DNA of 64,000 bases from Peribacillus sp. FSL P2-0133 (GCF_037975445.1 NZ_CP150254.1:4214001-4278000), one strand, 5' to 3'; shown: positions 17,874 to 26,751, counted from the first letter of the stretch. Notes: generated from the letters alone by a model not told the origin. A program made the numbers and translations.

Positions 17874-17902
17874 ATTATAATTTGTTATACGGTGAAAATC
17901 AA
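17874..17902 (-). promoter_or_regulatory. Sigma-A promoter of the thrS leader
   Basis: TTGATT (17897-17902), 17-base spacer, TATAAT (17874-17879) on the minus strand. The -35 box abuts the ytxC stop codon at 17905. Confidence 0.75.
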
Positions 17903-17904
17903 GG

Positions 17905-18765
17905 TTAATTTTCTTTTTTCCACGAAAGATCATTCAAATGCATCGAAAATGACGAAAGTGGCAAGATGGTCGCCCGTTCTTCGAAAATCCTTGAAATGGT
18001 CTGGATCAGCCCTTCTTCCTTGTCATCGGTATAGATGCACAAGTTTTCGGGTGCAATCGATAAAAGCGGGGCAAGTATCACCGTATCGAGAAAAAGTGAA
18101 CTTTTGACAAGAAGCCTCCTGTCGATCATACTATTGATTTTTGGCCGGTCGAGTTTGCTGAATTTCTGATCATAGAAATGAAAACCATCCCGGTTGACCA
18201 GGTGCAGCTTTCTTAATTTCGACTCCTGCCCATGAAGGCAATCACGGAGAGTGGCAATGAAATTTTGATAGTCCTGTTCCAGCTTGTATTCATCAATAGC
18301 CTTAACGACATACTTTTCCAAAGTGTGCTGAAATGATTTTAAACGGAAGGTCGTAAAAGAATCGAATGAAAAAGATACCTTCCCAGCCAAGATGCTTTGA
18401 AGTCCTTCCTCAATCAATCGTTTCTCCGTACTGAATGCTCCATCTTGATTCCTGGCTCTTTCCACCTCGATGATCGATGATGCAATTTCAATGATGGCTT
18501 CAATTTCTTCCCGTTCCCTATAAAAAAATTTACCGACTATTATTTGCTCCAGAACAGGAAGCGTCTTTTCTTCCAATAAAAAAGAATGAAATGCATCACG
18601 AAGCAGAATTAGCCATTTATCACCTGAAGACTTCGTCATATCCACATGCATGCCTTGTTGCGGAAGAAATCGAATGTATGCTTGAAATTCTGCCCCCAGT
18701 GGATGGACAGAAACAAAATTCAGTAATTTCATTGCCTCTGAATCGTTTTGAAACGAAATTTGCAC
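17905..18765 (-). CDS. ytxC: Putative sporulation protein YtxC
   Basis: 286-residue YtxC-like protein; in B. subtilis the gene sits between dnaI/ytxB and thrS, as here. Sequence is hydrophilic and mostly helical with a region about residues 100-200 rich in charged residues; no catalytic motif is evident. It begins with GTG, preceded by GGGGGGA. Function in sporulation is only suggested by family naming. The terminator at 18853 separates it from dnaI. Confidence 0.75.
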   Translation of the reverse strand: MQISFQNDSEAMKLLNFVSVHPLGAEFQAYIRFLPQQGMHVDMTKSSGDKWLILLRDAFHSFLLEEKTLPVLEQIIVGKFFYREREEIEAIIEIASSIIEVERARNQDGAFSTEKRLIEEGLQSILAGKVSFSFDSFTTFRLKSFQHTLEKYVVKAIDEYKLEQDYQNFIATLRDCLHGQESKLRKLHLVNRDGFHFYDQKFSKLDRPKINSMIDRRLLVKSSLFLDTVILAPLLSIAPENLCIYTDDKEEGLIQTISRIFEERATILPLSSFSMHLNDLSWKKEN

Positions 18766-18852
18766 TACGACATCCCCCCTTCCCCCTTGCTTCTTTGTTC
18801 ATGTATATGGGGATGGGGACGTGTTTAGAAGTAGGATGGGCCTTGTAAAAAG

Positions 18853-18882
18853 AAAAAAGTGACCTCCATTAAGAGACCACTT
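18853..18882 (-). terminator. Terminator of dnaB-dnaI
   Basis: Eleven-pair stem (AAGTGGTCTCT with GGAGGTCACTT, including G-T pairs), TAAT loop, followed by TTTTTT on the minus strand, starting just past the dnaI stop. Confidence 0.8.
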
Positions 18883-18886
18883 TCCT

Positions 18887-19825
18887 TCATCTTCTCCGAT
18901 TCAAGCCATCCAGCTTGACCGGCTCCGCTAAATATTGAATTCTTTCCATTATCCTGGCCGCCTTCACTTCTTCCTTCTCACCACGCTGTGAAAAGGTTAG
19001 GTGGTTTTCCAGGCCATTCAGGTCAAAATTCGAAGTGAAAAACGTCGGCAGGTTTTCCAGCATCCTAAATTGCAAAATCGGACCAAAAACCTCATCGCGT
19101 CCCCAGCTCGTCATGGACTCCGCTCCAATATCATCCAGCATGAGGACAGGCGCCGTTTTCACCATCTCAATTTTTTCATTGACCGTATTATCACCTATCG
19201 ACCCCTTAAGTTCCCGCAAGTAGTCAGGGACATAGACAATAAGGGAGGAAATTTGCCTTTCTGCAAGTTCATTGGCAATCGCACCTAATAAGTACGTTTT
19301 CCCAACACCGAATTTCCCATATATATATAAGCCTTTTTGCATTTTACCTGGCTCATATTCCATAATGAACGACATCGCCTTACTTAAAACACCCAAGCGT
19401 TTGTTTTCATTATCCGTTTGAGTAAAGTCCTCAATGGTCGCCCTTAAAATATCCTTCGGTACATACAGGCTGCGGATCAATTTTTCCCGTTTCCGCTTTT
19501 CATCCTCTGCCAATTTCCGCGGGCAGATTTCATAATTCAGGTTCAGGGCCTTCCCTTGAACCACCAATTTGGGATAATACCCTTGCATCATATTGATGCA
19601 GCCATTCAAGCTTGGACATTTATCACATTTATTGCTTTGTGAAGTGAACTCATAAAGCTTCCCCAAGTTTTTATCAATCATTTCCTTCGTGACCGTCGAA
19701 CTGTTGGCATTCAAAAATAACCGCACTTGTTCGTCTTCAAAAATCTCCTGTTTCAGCTTTTCATAACGCTGTTGAAATTGGTTTGTATTGGCCAATTTAT
19801 TAAGGGATCTATTAATCTTTTCCAT
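18887..19825 (-). CDS. dnaI: Primosomal helicase loader DnaI
   Basis: 312-residue AAA+ ATPase that loads the replicative helicase DnaC onto origin DNA together with DnaB and DnaD. The N-terminal domain has a zinc site (CDKCPSLNGC about residue 67). The AAA+ core shows Walker A GKFGVGKTYLLG (about 170) and Walker B PVLMLDDIGAE. AGGAGGTGA precedes the ATG. It overlaps the end of dnaB by 14 bases. Confidence 0.96.
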   Translation of the reverse strand: MEKINRSLNKLANTNQFQQRYEKLKQEIFEDEQVRLFLNANSSTVTKEMIDKNLGKLYEFTSQSNKCDKCPSLNGCINMMQGYYPKLVVQGKALNLNYEICPRKLAEDEKRKREKLIRSLYVPKDILRATIEDFTQTDNENKRLGVLSKAMSFIMEYEPGKMQKGLYIYGKFGVGKTYLLGAIANELAERQISSLIVYVPDYLRELKGSIGDNTVNEKIEMVKTAPVLMLDDIGAESMTSWGRDEVFGPILQFRMLENLPTFFTSNFDLNGLENHLTFSQRGEKEEVKAARIMERIQYLAEPVKLDGLNRRR

Positions 19826-21236
19826 CGTTCATTTCACCTCCTGCTTTCCACTGCTTCCATTTCTCCTGTAGCTCGCGTTTCTGGGCATTCAATTCAGGCT
19901 GATCTGCATTCTGCTCCAGCTGTGCTTCTTCTTTTTTCTCAAGCCACTCCGGAACCACTTCTTCCCGTATCGCCTTTTTCCGGCTACCCTTCGCAGCATT
20001 CCTGCTTCCTTGAGCCCAGTCCTGATATTTCCTATGTTCATTTTTAGCTAGTTCCATCGCCTCGACGACCGTAGAGACCTTCAGCCGTGCCCAATGGCCT
20101 GCCAGCTTTTCCACATAGCCCTTCGTGAACTTCATATCCGTTTTGAGCATGACGTATTCAATCAAGACATTGACGACACCCGGATTCAGCTTTTGATTGA
20201 TCATCACGCCCTCAACCACTTTTAAATCACCGCTTGATGGCTCTGCACCGCCAGACAATTGCATCAGTCGCTCCCTTGGGGAAATCGTCTCCAAATGACG
20301 GATTAACTCTTGTTCCTGTGTTTTCGGTTCTTCTTTTTGTGTCCGTTCACGAATCGGCTGCACCCGATTGACTAGGGAAGGCATATCTGCCTGCCGTTCG
20401 ATCTGGTACCAGTCCCTTGCCGCCTTTCTGAGCACTTCCTCATCGATCTCATCATCCAATGAAACGGCATCCATTACTAGTTTTTGCATTTCCAGCGGAT
20501 CAATGCCATATAAAAAAGCAAGTTTGGCAATCGTACTTTTTATTTTCGGAGTAAAGGCCTTTTTCGGTACGATTGAGGATTTCATCCCGGCAAATAAAAG
20601 GTCAAAATCAAATAAGTCATCAAATCCCGATGGCTCGACGCCCTCCGTCCGATCGATGAATTGCTGTTCAGGCATCGGTTTCCATTCGTTCTTCGCTTCA
20701 TCCGTTACATATAAAGAGTCCAAATGATCTGATGAGAATACTTCCGCAAAAGATTTAGTCACACCTTCATATTGATCGGTTAAGATATGATCATCACAAA
20801 AGAATCTTTTTAACCGGTTGAATTGCGCTTTGCCGATTTTTTTGTACAAGTAAATATTCAGCATTCCATCCGTGAAAAACTGCTGCGGGGAAAGCGGCGG
20901 GTTTAACTCATAGATGAATTCCTTCGTTTCATTTTTCGATTTCTTATATACATTCAACAGACCAATTCCTTCAAGTAAAAGGCGTGCTTCGTAAATATCA
21001 CCTAACTTAAGGCCGATGGTATTCATTAATTGATAATGTGAGGAGGATTCCGACCATAGCCTGTTTTCCTCCAGCTCACTCCATAACGTCATATATAGGC
21101 TAATGCAGATAGGTCCAATAAGAGGTTGATATAGTCGGGTAAGTATTTTCCGATCATAATCATGAAGCAGCCCCGCAGATGAGACCAAATATGAATCCGC
21201 TGGGAGCAATTCTTGCCAATGCATTGACATCTCCAT
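19812..21236 (-). CDS. dnaB: Replication initiation/membrane attachment protein DnaB
   Basis: 474-residue DnaB of the Firmicute type (not the helicase), which helps DnaI load the helicase at oriC and at stalled forks. The N-terminal domain shows TRLYQPLIGPICISLYMTLW; the C-terminal DnaB_2/DnaD-like domain includes EYVMLKTDMKFTKGYVEKLAGHW. The exact start is uncertain: ATG at 21236, or an ATG four codons later that has GGAG six bases upstream. Downstream of nrdR, as in B. subtilis. Confidence 0.94.
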   Translation of the reverse strand: MEMSMHWQELLPADSYLVSSAGLLHDYDRKILTRLYQPLIGPICISLYMTLWSELEENRLWSESSSHYQLMNTIGLKLGDIYEARLLLEGIGLLNVYKKSKNETKEFIYELNPPLSPQQFFTDGMLNIYLYKKIGKAQFNRLKRFFCDDHILTDQYEGVTKSFAEVFSSDHLDSLYVTDEAKNEWKPMPEQQFIDRTEGVEPSGFDDLFDFDLLFAGMKSSIVPKKAFTPKIKSTIAKLAFLYGIDPLEMQKLVMDAVSLDDEIDEEVLRKAARDWYQIERQADMPSLVNRVQPIRERTQKEEPKTQEQELIRHLETISPRERLMQLSGGAEPSSGDLKVVEGVMINQKLNPGVVNVLIEYVMLKTDMKFTKGYVEKLAGHWARLKVSTVVEAMELAKNEHRKYQDWAQGSRNAAKGSRKKAIREEVVPEWLEKKEEAQLEQNADQPELNAQKRELQEKWKQWKAGGEMNDGKD

Positions 21237-21288
21237 TCAAACCTTTCAAAAGATGTAGTGAAAAAAGAGCCAAAGTGAATCTTCAGCT

Positions 21289-21753
21289 CTACTTTCTTTC
21301 CTTATTTATTAAATCTTTCAATTCATCGATAAAGACATTGATATCTTTAAATTGCCGATAGACGGATGCGAACCTTACATAGGCAACCTCATCGACTTCC
21401 GCCAGCTTGTCCATTACCATTTCGCCGACATTGTCGCTTTTCACTTCCGATATGCCCTGGTTGCGCAGTTCTTTTTCTACATAACTGGTAATTTGCTCTA
21501 GTTCCTTCAAGGGAACCGGGCGTTTTTCGCAAGCCCTGATTAAGCCACGCAGGATTTTATCACGACTGAACTCTTCCCGTGTCCCGCCCTTTTTCACTAC
21601 AATAAGCGGTGTTTCCTCCACCTTTTCAAATGTCGTGAATCGAAAACCACATGCCTCACATTCACGGCGTCGTCGAATCGATTTACTTTCATCGACTGGC
21701 CTGGAATCGAGCACTCTTGTTCCGTTATATTGACATGATGGGCATTTCATCAT
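21289..21753 (-). CDS. nrdR: Transcriptional repressor NrdR
   Basis: 154-residue repressor of ribonucleotide reductase genes. A zinc ribbon at the N-terminus (CPSCQYNG and CEACGFRF) is followed by an ATP-cone that senses ATP/dATP (residues about 49-139). GGAG precedes two adjacent ATG codons, so the start may be one codon later. It lies 52 bases upstream of dnaB. No NrdR box is apparent nearby. Confidence 0.96.
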   Translation of the reverse strand: MMKCPSCQYNGTRVLDSRPVDESKSIRRRRECEACGFRFTTFEKVEETPLIVVKKGGTREEFSRDKILRGLIRACEKRPVPLKELEQITSYVEKELRNQGISEVKSDNVGEMVMDKLAEVDEVAYVRFASVYRQFKDINVFIDELKDLINKERK

Positions 21754-21975
21754 TATCAGCTCCGTATTTTATGTAGGACTCCCCTATCTAAATGTTCCCC
21801 AAGGATTTACTTCTCTATCTTAATCTTATATTAAAAGGAACGGCCAGTACAAGTAAAAAGTGTAACTTCCAGCAGCAGGCACATTCGTTCTGCCCTTGGA
21901 GCACCTTTATCAAGGTCTTTGTGCTACAAGGCAATCCTTAGCTATAAAGTGAGCAGGCTGCCGATTCATTGCATT

Positions 21976-22003
21976 AAAAAAGAGATGCACCCATGGCATC
22001 TCT
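21976..22003 (-). terminator. Terminator of speH
   Basis: AGAGATGC / GCATCTCT stem followed by TTTTTTAATG on the minus strand, about 15 bases past the speH stop. Between it and nrdR (21754-21975) I see no other feature. Confidence 0.85.
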
Positions 22004-22018
22004 GTGTATACGTGTTTT

Positions 22019-22417
22019 TTATAGGGCACTTATATTAGCTTTTTTCATTTGTACAGGACCTAATCCACGTGGTAATTCTATGTTTTCACGTGTTTGCGCA
22101 TTCAAAGCTTCTGCAATATAATCTGCCGCAATATTCGGATCCAAGTTACCGCATGTATAGACATCGATGCTCGCATAGCCGTGTTCTGGAAAACTGTGAA
22201 TCGTTAAGTGTGATTCAGAAATGATGACAACCCCGCTGACTCCTTGTGGAGCAAATTTGTGAAAGGCAACTTCCCGTACCTCTGCACCTGATTTCAAAGC
22301 AGCATCAACAAAAATCTTTTCAATTAAATCGATATTGTTCAGTTTTTCAAAGTCACAACCCCAAAGTTCAGAAATGACATGTCTACCCATTGTTTCCATA
22401 GTGTAAGCTGTTTCCAT
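22019..22417 (-). CDS. speH: S-adenosylmethionine decarboxylase proenzyme
   Basis: 132-residue prokaryotic class 1B AdoMetDC (speH/speD) that makes decarboxylated AdoMet for spermidine synthesis. The self-cleavage site is [14 protein letters not shown] about residues 68-81, where the serine before His becomes the pyruvoyl group. AGGGGG nine bases upstream supports the ATG at 22417. In B. subtilis it follows gapB in one transcript; here a mobile-element relic separates them, and speH has its own promoter. Confidence 0.93.
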   Translation of the reverse strand: METAYTMETMGRHVISELWGCDFEKLNNIDLIEKIFVDAALKSGAEVREVAFHKFAPQGVSGVVIISESHLTIHSFPEHGYASIDVYTCGNLDPNIAADYIAEALNAQTRENIELPRGLGPVQMKKANISAL

Positions 22418-22548
22418 ATTAAGCTTCCCCCTTACCATGATTTAAAAATAAGTTCTGATAACTACCACGGGGGAAAGTTAGTCCAAAGAGGTCCTAACCC
22501 TTTAAGTAGCCATCATGCAAACCGCTTTTGAAGAAGTTCACGATTCAT

Positions 22549-22577
22549 AGTATATATGGTTTGAATTTTTTTTGCAA
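22549..22577 (-). promoter_or_regulatory. Sigma-A promoter of speH
   Basis: TTGCAA (22572-22577), 17 bases, TATACT (22549-22554) on the minus strand. The implied leader is about 125 bases and contains a short imperfect hairpin near 22468-22495 (GTTAG / CTAAC). I see no known riboswitch in it. Confidence 0.65.
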
Positions 22578-22811
22578 CTCCAAATTGAAATTTTGGAAAG
22601 ATAAACTTTATATGTAATAGGGATATAGCGAAGGTTCCAATGTGGGGGGAATTCTGTTTTCCGGGTTTATTCAGCGCCTTAAAGCAGCCAGGAATTGATG
22701 GATCACTGCATTAAAAATAGCCCGCTAAAAAATTTTAGCAGGCTCAGACTGTTGACAAACCCGATAATAATTGAGTTTGTCTACTGTTTTTTAGGTTTTT
22801 TATATTTGTCC

Positions 22812-22940
22812 GTTGATTGGAACGTAGGGCACTCGCTTTCCGCGGGCGTTCCGGGAGCCTCCTCGGCGCCATGGCGCCTTTGGGGTCTCCCTTGGACGCG
22901 CTTTTCCCGCAGGAGCCTCGTACCTTCCGTTCCAATCAAC
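22812..22940. repeat. GC-rich palindromic repeat with 13-bp inverted ends
   Basis: 129 bp bounded by perfect inverted repeats GTTGATTGGAACG and CGTTCCAATCAAC. The interior is much more GC-rich than the surroundings and includes a perfect palindrome GGCGCCATGGCGCC (22865-22878) and several further stems. Similar elements are dispersed in Bacillaceae genomes to my knowledge, but copy number cannot be checked from this window. Confidence 0.75.
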
Positions 22941-22956
22941 TTTGTTTTAACAGTAA

Positions 22957-23300
22957 GATAGAACACCTTTTACCTACAGTCTATTTAAGGAAGAAACCAA
23001 GGAGATTAAGGACAGTTCAACTGATACTGAGAGTAGCTACTATTTGAAGGATGAACGAACAAAACAAGTTTGCCTATTCGTTTCATGCGGCATCAAACCG
23101 CAATGGATTTATGTTGGGGACGACCCGGAAATACGCATGATATTCATATCTTAGAGCCTCTGGTTAAACAAGTGATTGAGAAAGTTGGAAAACCAAGAGC
23201 AGTTGCCGCAGATGCAAAAGAAAAGCATGGTATGCGTTGGGTCAACATTCTCTATAACTGCTTCAAATCCAATAAAAATCAAAAAGGTTTCGGAATGTGA
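22957..23300 (+). pseudogene. Transposase fragment, frameshifted and internally deleted
   Basis: Three reading frames carry successive pieces of one DDE transposase: KEETKEIKDSS...YYLKDERTK (22987-23070), then FAYSFHAASNRNGFMLGTT, then PGNTHDIHILEPLVKQVIEK ending in AVAADA. The reading then jumps straight to a C-terminal-like KEKHGMRW, showing a deletion of the central part, and stops at 23298-23300. The N-terminus is missing. No functional protein can be made. Confidence 0.75.
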
Positions 23301-23369
23301 CCATTTTGAAACCCTTTTGACTACAAACTGAGCCCGCTAAAAAATTTTAGCAGGCTCGATTTTATTTCA

Positions 23370-24407
23370 TTATTTTACTGATAGTTCGACTTCGGAAGTT
23401 TTTTTCAACTCGGATCCCACCAATTTCACAAGATCCACTACCCGGTTGGAGTAACCCCACTCATTATCATACCATGCAAGGACTTTCACTTTCCTGTCCC
23501 CAATCATCATCGTCGTCAAACCATCGATGATTGCAGAGTGAGGATTCGTTTTGAAATCACTTGAAACTAAAGGTTCCATCGTGAATTCCATAATTCCTTT
23601 GAGTTCATTCTCTGAAGCATCGATGAAGGCTTGGTTCACTTCATCAATCGTGACATCACGGTTTAAATCCACAACAAGATCAACTAGAGATACGTTAGGT
23701 GTCGGTACGCGGATCGCCATTCCATGAAGCTTGCCTTTTAATTGCGGCAACACTAGTGAGATGGCTTTTGCAGCTCCTGTAGTCGTAGGAATCATGCTTT
23801 CCGCAGCGGCACGGGCACGTCTTAAGTCTTTGTGCGGGTTATCAATATTATTTTGATCATTTGTATAAGAATGGATCGTTGTCATTAAACCGTTGTTTAT
23901 GCCGAATTTTTCATCAAGCACTTTTGCAACCGGTCCAAGACAGTTGGTTGTACAAGATGCATTAGATATGACGAAATGCTTGTCAATTTCCAGCACTTCC
24001 TGATTTACACCCATTACAATGGTAACGTCTTCATTTTTACCCGGCGCTGATAAAATAACTCTTTTTGCTCCTGCATCTAAATGAAGAGCCGCTTTAGAAC
24101 GATCATTGAATTTGCCCGTAGCTTCAATTACAATATCTATGTTCATCTCTTTCCAAGGCAATAGCTTTGGATCGCGGTTATTTATTAGTTTTACTCGGCG
24201 GCCATTCACTATTAGTGAATCATCTTCCGCTATAATGATACCGTCGAATTTTCCATGTATCGTATCATATTTTAGTAAGTGTGCTAAAGTTTCAGCTGGA
24301 TAGCTTGCATTAATGGCAACAATGTCCAAACTCTCATCTAATATGGCCTTTCGGAAAACCATTCTTCCAATTCTCCCAAACCCGTTAATCGCTATTCTTG
24401 AATTCAT
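23370..24407 (-). CDS. gapB: NADP-dependent glyceraldehyde-3-phosphate dehydrogenase GapB
   Basis: 345 residues; the gluconeogenic GAPDH. The Rossmann motif is NGFGRIGRMVFR, the catalytic cysteine lies in SNASCTTNCLGPVAK (about residue 154), and WYDNEWGYS closes the protein. NASYPAETLAHLLKYDT is typical of GapB rather than GapA. GGAGG supports the ATG at 24407, 16 codons inside the longest frame. Two CcpN-like boxes flank the promoter, consistent with repression on glycolytic carbon sources. Confidence 0.94.
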   Translation of the reverse strand: MNSRIAINGFGRIGRMVFRKAILDESLDIVAINASYPAETLAHLLKYDTIHGKFDGIIIAEDDSLIVNGRRVKLINNRDPKLLPWKEMNIDIVIEATGKFNDRSKAALHLDAGAKRVILSAPGKNEDVTIVMGVNQEVLEIDKHFVISNASCTTNCLGPVAKVLDEKFGINNGLMTTIHSYTNDQNNIDNPHKDLRRARAAAESMIPTTTGAAKAISLVLPQLKGKLHGMAIRVPTPNVSLVDLVVDLNRDVTIDEVNQAFIDASENELKGIMEFTMEPLVSSDFKTNPHSAIIDGLTTMMIGDRKVKVLAWYDNEWGYSNRVVDLVKLVGSELKKTSEVELSVK

Positions 24408-24431
24408 TGTTCGGACCCTCCAGAAAATATT

Positions 24432-24474
24432 AATGTTATACTTATTACCCTTCACATGTAATTAGTATAACATA
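24432..24474 (-). promoter_or_regulatory. CcpN-like operator boxes at the gapB promoter
   Basis: TATGTTATACT on the minus strand (24464-24474) matches the CcpN consensus TRTGHYATAYW at every position and contains the likely -10 box TATACT. A second box, AATGTTATACT on the plus strand (24432-24442), differs at one base, so the two face each other 21 bases apart. CcpN control of gapB is known in B. subtilis; here it is inferred from the sites. Confidence 0.65.
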
Positions 24475-24527
24475 ATTCAAAGGAATTGTGCTAATAAAAA
24501 TGCGGATTGTACTTATTTTTTCAACAC

Positions 24528-24559
24528 AAAAAGAAGAAACCGGGTGGTTTCTTCTTTTT
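24528..24559. terminator. Terminator after coaE
   Basis: Perfect 14-bp stem AAAAAGAAGAAACC / GGTTTCTTCTTTTT with a 4-base loop, 8 bases past the coaE stop; T-runs on both strands. Confidence 0.88.
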
Positions 24560-24566
24560 ATCATAA

Positions 24567-25166
24567 TTATATGACATGCCATTCGCTAAGTATGGACTTC
24601 ACTTGCCTCTTCGTTTCATTAATGTCCCCATTATTGTCGATGACGGCATCCGCTAAAGCCTTTTTATCGGCCAAGGGCATTTGCGAATTGATCCTGGCAA
24701 GTGCCTCCGTCTCCGAAAGACCATTCCTGTTCATTAATCGCTGCAATTGAACTTGCTCATCCACATAGATCAAAAGCGACTTTTCCACCATGAATGTCAG
24801 CTTACTTTCGAATAGGAGCGGAATATCCATGAACACCGTTTCTTCCCCTGATGATAGTGCCTCTTCCGTTTTGAGGCGCATCCAATTCCTGACGGCAGGA
24901 TGCACGATGCCATTCAATAGCAATCTCTTTTCCTGATCATTAAATATGATCGACCCGAGCTTTACGCGATCTATATTCCCATCCGGCAATAAGATATCTT
25001 CACCAAATGCCTTCACAACTTGATGATAGGCCTCTTCTCCTGGCTCAACGACAGCACGGGAAGCCAGATCTGCATCGACAATCGTGAATCCGAGTTCCTG
25101 TAAACAAAGGCTGACGGTGCTTTTCCCACTGGCGATGCCTCCGGTGATTCCAATGATTTGTCCCAT
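24567..25166 (-). CDS. coaE: Dephospho-CoA kinase
   Basis: 199 residues; last step of CoA synthesis, phosphorylating dephospho-CoA. P-loop GITGGIASGKSTVS at residues 6-19, then DADLASRAVVEPGEEAY and the lid region LMNRNGLSETEALARI. AGGGGGAG precedes the ATG. Last gene of the polA-mutM-ytaF-coaE cluster. Confidence 0.96.
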   Translation of the reverse strand: MGQIIGITGGIASGKSTVSLCLQELGFTIVDADLASRAVVEPGEEAYHQVVKAFGEDILLPDGNIDRVKLGSIIFNDQEKRLLLNGIVHPAVRNWMRLKTEEALSSGEETVFMDIPLLFESKLTFMVEKSLLIYVDEQVQLQRLMNRNGLSETEALARINSQMPLADKKALADAVIDNNGDINETKRQVKSILSEWHVI

Positions 25167-25189
25167 AAGCTCCCCCTTTTAACCATGCA

Positions 25190-25822
25190 TCATAACTTGA
25201 ATAAACCGATGATAATCAATAGTACACCTGGAAGAAAGGTCAAATGCTGGACAACTTTATTATTTGAAAGCAATTTCCCGCTTTGAATTCCGCTCCAAAT
25301 GAAAATTGAACTCATAACAGCGATGCACCCTGCGAGGATAATCGGCGAAATGCCGATCATAGCCGCTCCAACTCCGGCCCCGAACGCATCCAGCGAAAGT
25401 GCAAACCCCAGAACAAGCGCTTCAACACCCGTAATCGTACCTGATTTATCAAAATCGGCATTCAATGGTTTTTGTAAAATATTAATGACTACCCCAAGTG
25501 ATTTAATTTCAAAATTAAAGATGATTTTTTCATGATATCTATCTTCTTTCAAATCTTTTTCAGGCTTAAAATACTGGTATACCATCCAGGCACCAAGGAA
25601 AATGAGGATGATGCCACCCGTTTTTTCAGCCGCCCCGATCGATATGAGCTGACTGATGAATTGTCCGATGACCATCGCAATACCTAAACTCAATGCAGAA
25701 CAAAATGAGATGACCGCTATTGACCTTAAGGGGATTTTCATCTTCCGCATACCGAATGTCAAACCTACGCCAAATCCGTCAATACTAACTGCAAAAGCGA
25801 GAAAAATAATTTGTAGCCACAT
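25190..25822 (-). CDS. ytaF: Sporulation membrane protein YtaF (MntP/DUF204-like)
   Basis: 210 residues with six hydrophobic segments arranged as two similar halves. Each half has an acidic membrane motif (AVSIDGFGVGLTFG near the start and ALSLDAFGAGVGAAM about residue 140). This resembles the MntP/LysE-type exporters, so metal-ion transport is possible. In B. subtilis the gene lies between mutM and coaE as here and is linked with sporulation. GGAG precedes the ATG. Confidence 0.85.
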   Translation of the reverse strand: MWLQIIFLAFAVSIDGFGVGLTFGMRKMKIPLRSIAVISFCSALSLGIAMVIGQFISQLISIGAAEKTGGIILIFLGAWMVYQYFKPEKDLKEDRYHEKIIFNFEIKSLGVVINILQKPLNADFDKSGTITGVEALVLGFALSLDAFGAGVGAAMIGISPIILAGCIAVMSSIFIWSGIQSGKLLSNNKVVQHLTFLPGVLLIIIGLFKL

Positions 25823-25901
25823 CGGAATAATACTCCTTCCCTACTCGTTGCTACCCTAGTATATGGATGGAGCCCATCCGATGTGTTTGAAAAAACATTA
25901 A

Positions 25902-26732
25902 CTATTTTAGCGGCTGGCATGACGGGCAAATATGTGTGCCGCGTCCTGCAACAACCAGTTTTTCAAGGGGCGTGCCGCATATTTTGCAATTCTCGCCTTT
26001 TCGGCCATAAACATTCAGTTCCAACTGAAACATGCCGATTTGCCCTTGGGAATTAATGTATGAACGAATCGTACTCCCGCCTTTTTCCACAGCTTCACCT
26101 AACGTCGCAATGATTTCTGCATGCAACGTTTTGATTTCCTGCAACGAGAGTGAAGAAGCGATTCTCTCCGGATGGATACCGGAACGGAATAACGACTCGT
26201 CTACATATATATTCCCAATCCCGACGACAACCGTTTGATCAAGGAGAACGGGCTTGATTTTCCTGTTGGTTCTTGCCAACTTGCTACTTAGCCCCTCGAC
26301 AGTAAAATCTTCAGACAGCGGTTCAGGCCCTAAATGCAACAGTGGCAGCCGCTCAAGTTCTTCCCCTTTGGCAAATAGATGCATCGTTCCGAATTTCCGG
26401 ACATCCCTGTACCTAAGTTCACTGCCATCCGTGAAAGTGAAGATCACATGGGTATGCTTATCATACGGCTCTTCTTTTGGATGCACGCCGTATTTCCCTT
26501 CCATTCTTAAATGCGAAACCAACGAATAATCATCCAAGGTGAAAATGAGGAACTTGCCCCGACGGCCTATTCCAGAAATTGTCTGTCCCCTTAAAGCATC
26601 CTGAAACTGTTCGACAGGCTCAGGCGCTTTTATGATCTTTGGCCAGAAGACTGACACTTCCTTGATCTCTTTTCCGAGCACGAGCTGCTCTAACGTTCTT
26701 CTGACTGTTTCCACTTCTGGAAGTTCTGGCAT
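25902..26732 (-). CDS. mutM: Formamidopyrimidine-DNA glycosylase MutM (Fpg)
   Basis: 276 residues; excises 8-oxoguanine and other oxidised purines and nicks the abasic site. The catalytic N-terminus is PELPEVE after the initiator Met; the helix-two-turn-helix carries VVGIGNIYVDESLFRSGI, and the zinc finger CKICG...CPSC ends the protein. The open frame begins three codons earlier, but the catalytic proline must be residue 2, which fixes the ATG at 26732. Confidence 0.97.
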   Translation of the reverse strand: MPELPEVETVRRTLEQLVLGKEIKEVSVFWPKIIKAPEPVEQFQDALRGQTISGIGRRGKFLIFTLDDYSLVSHLRMEGKYGVHPKEEPYDKHTHVIFTFTDGSELRYRDVRKFGTMHLFAKGEELERLPLLHLGPEPLSEDFTVEGLSSKLARTNRKIKPVLLDQTVVVGIGNIYVDESLFRSGIHPERIASSLSLQEIKTLHAEIIATLGEAVEKGGSTIRSYINSQGQIGMFQLELNVYGRKGENCKICGTPLEKLVVAGRGTHICPSCQPLK

Positions 26733-26751
26733 TGCAATCACCTATCTTTTA

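Larger units (their letters stand above)
22720..23356 (+). mobile_element. Decayed insertion sequence (IS1182-like)
   Basis: A 26-base sequence, itself almost a perfect hairpin (GCCCGCTAAAA / TTTTAGCAGGC), occurs identically at 22720-22745 and 23331-23356. Just inside the left copy is a second inverted repeat, GACAAAC / GTTTGTC (22754-22781). The interior holds frame-broken transposase fragments and a nested 129-bp repeat. At 637 bases it is far shorter than an intact element of this kind. Family is inferred from the protein fragments and hairpin ends. Confidence 0.7.

Noticed and set aside
22744-23047. Short frames on both strands inside the GC-rich repeat
   Set aside because: They arise from the palindromic repeat and have no ribosome-binding sites or family features.
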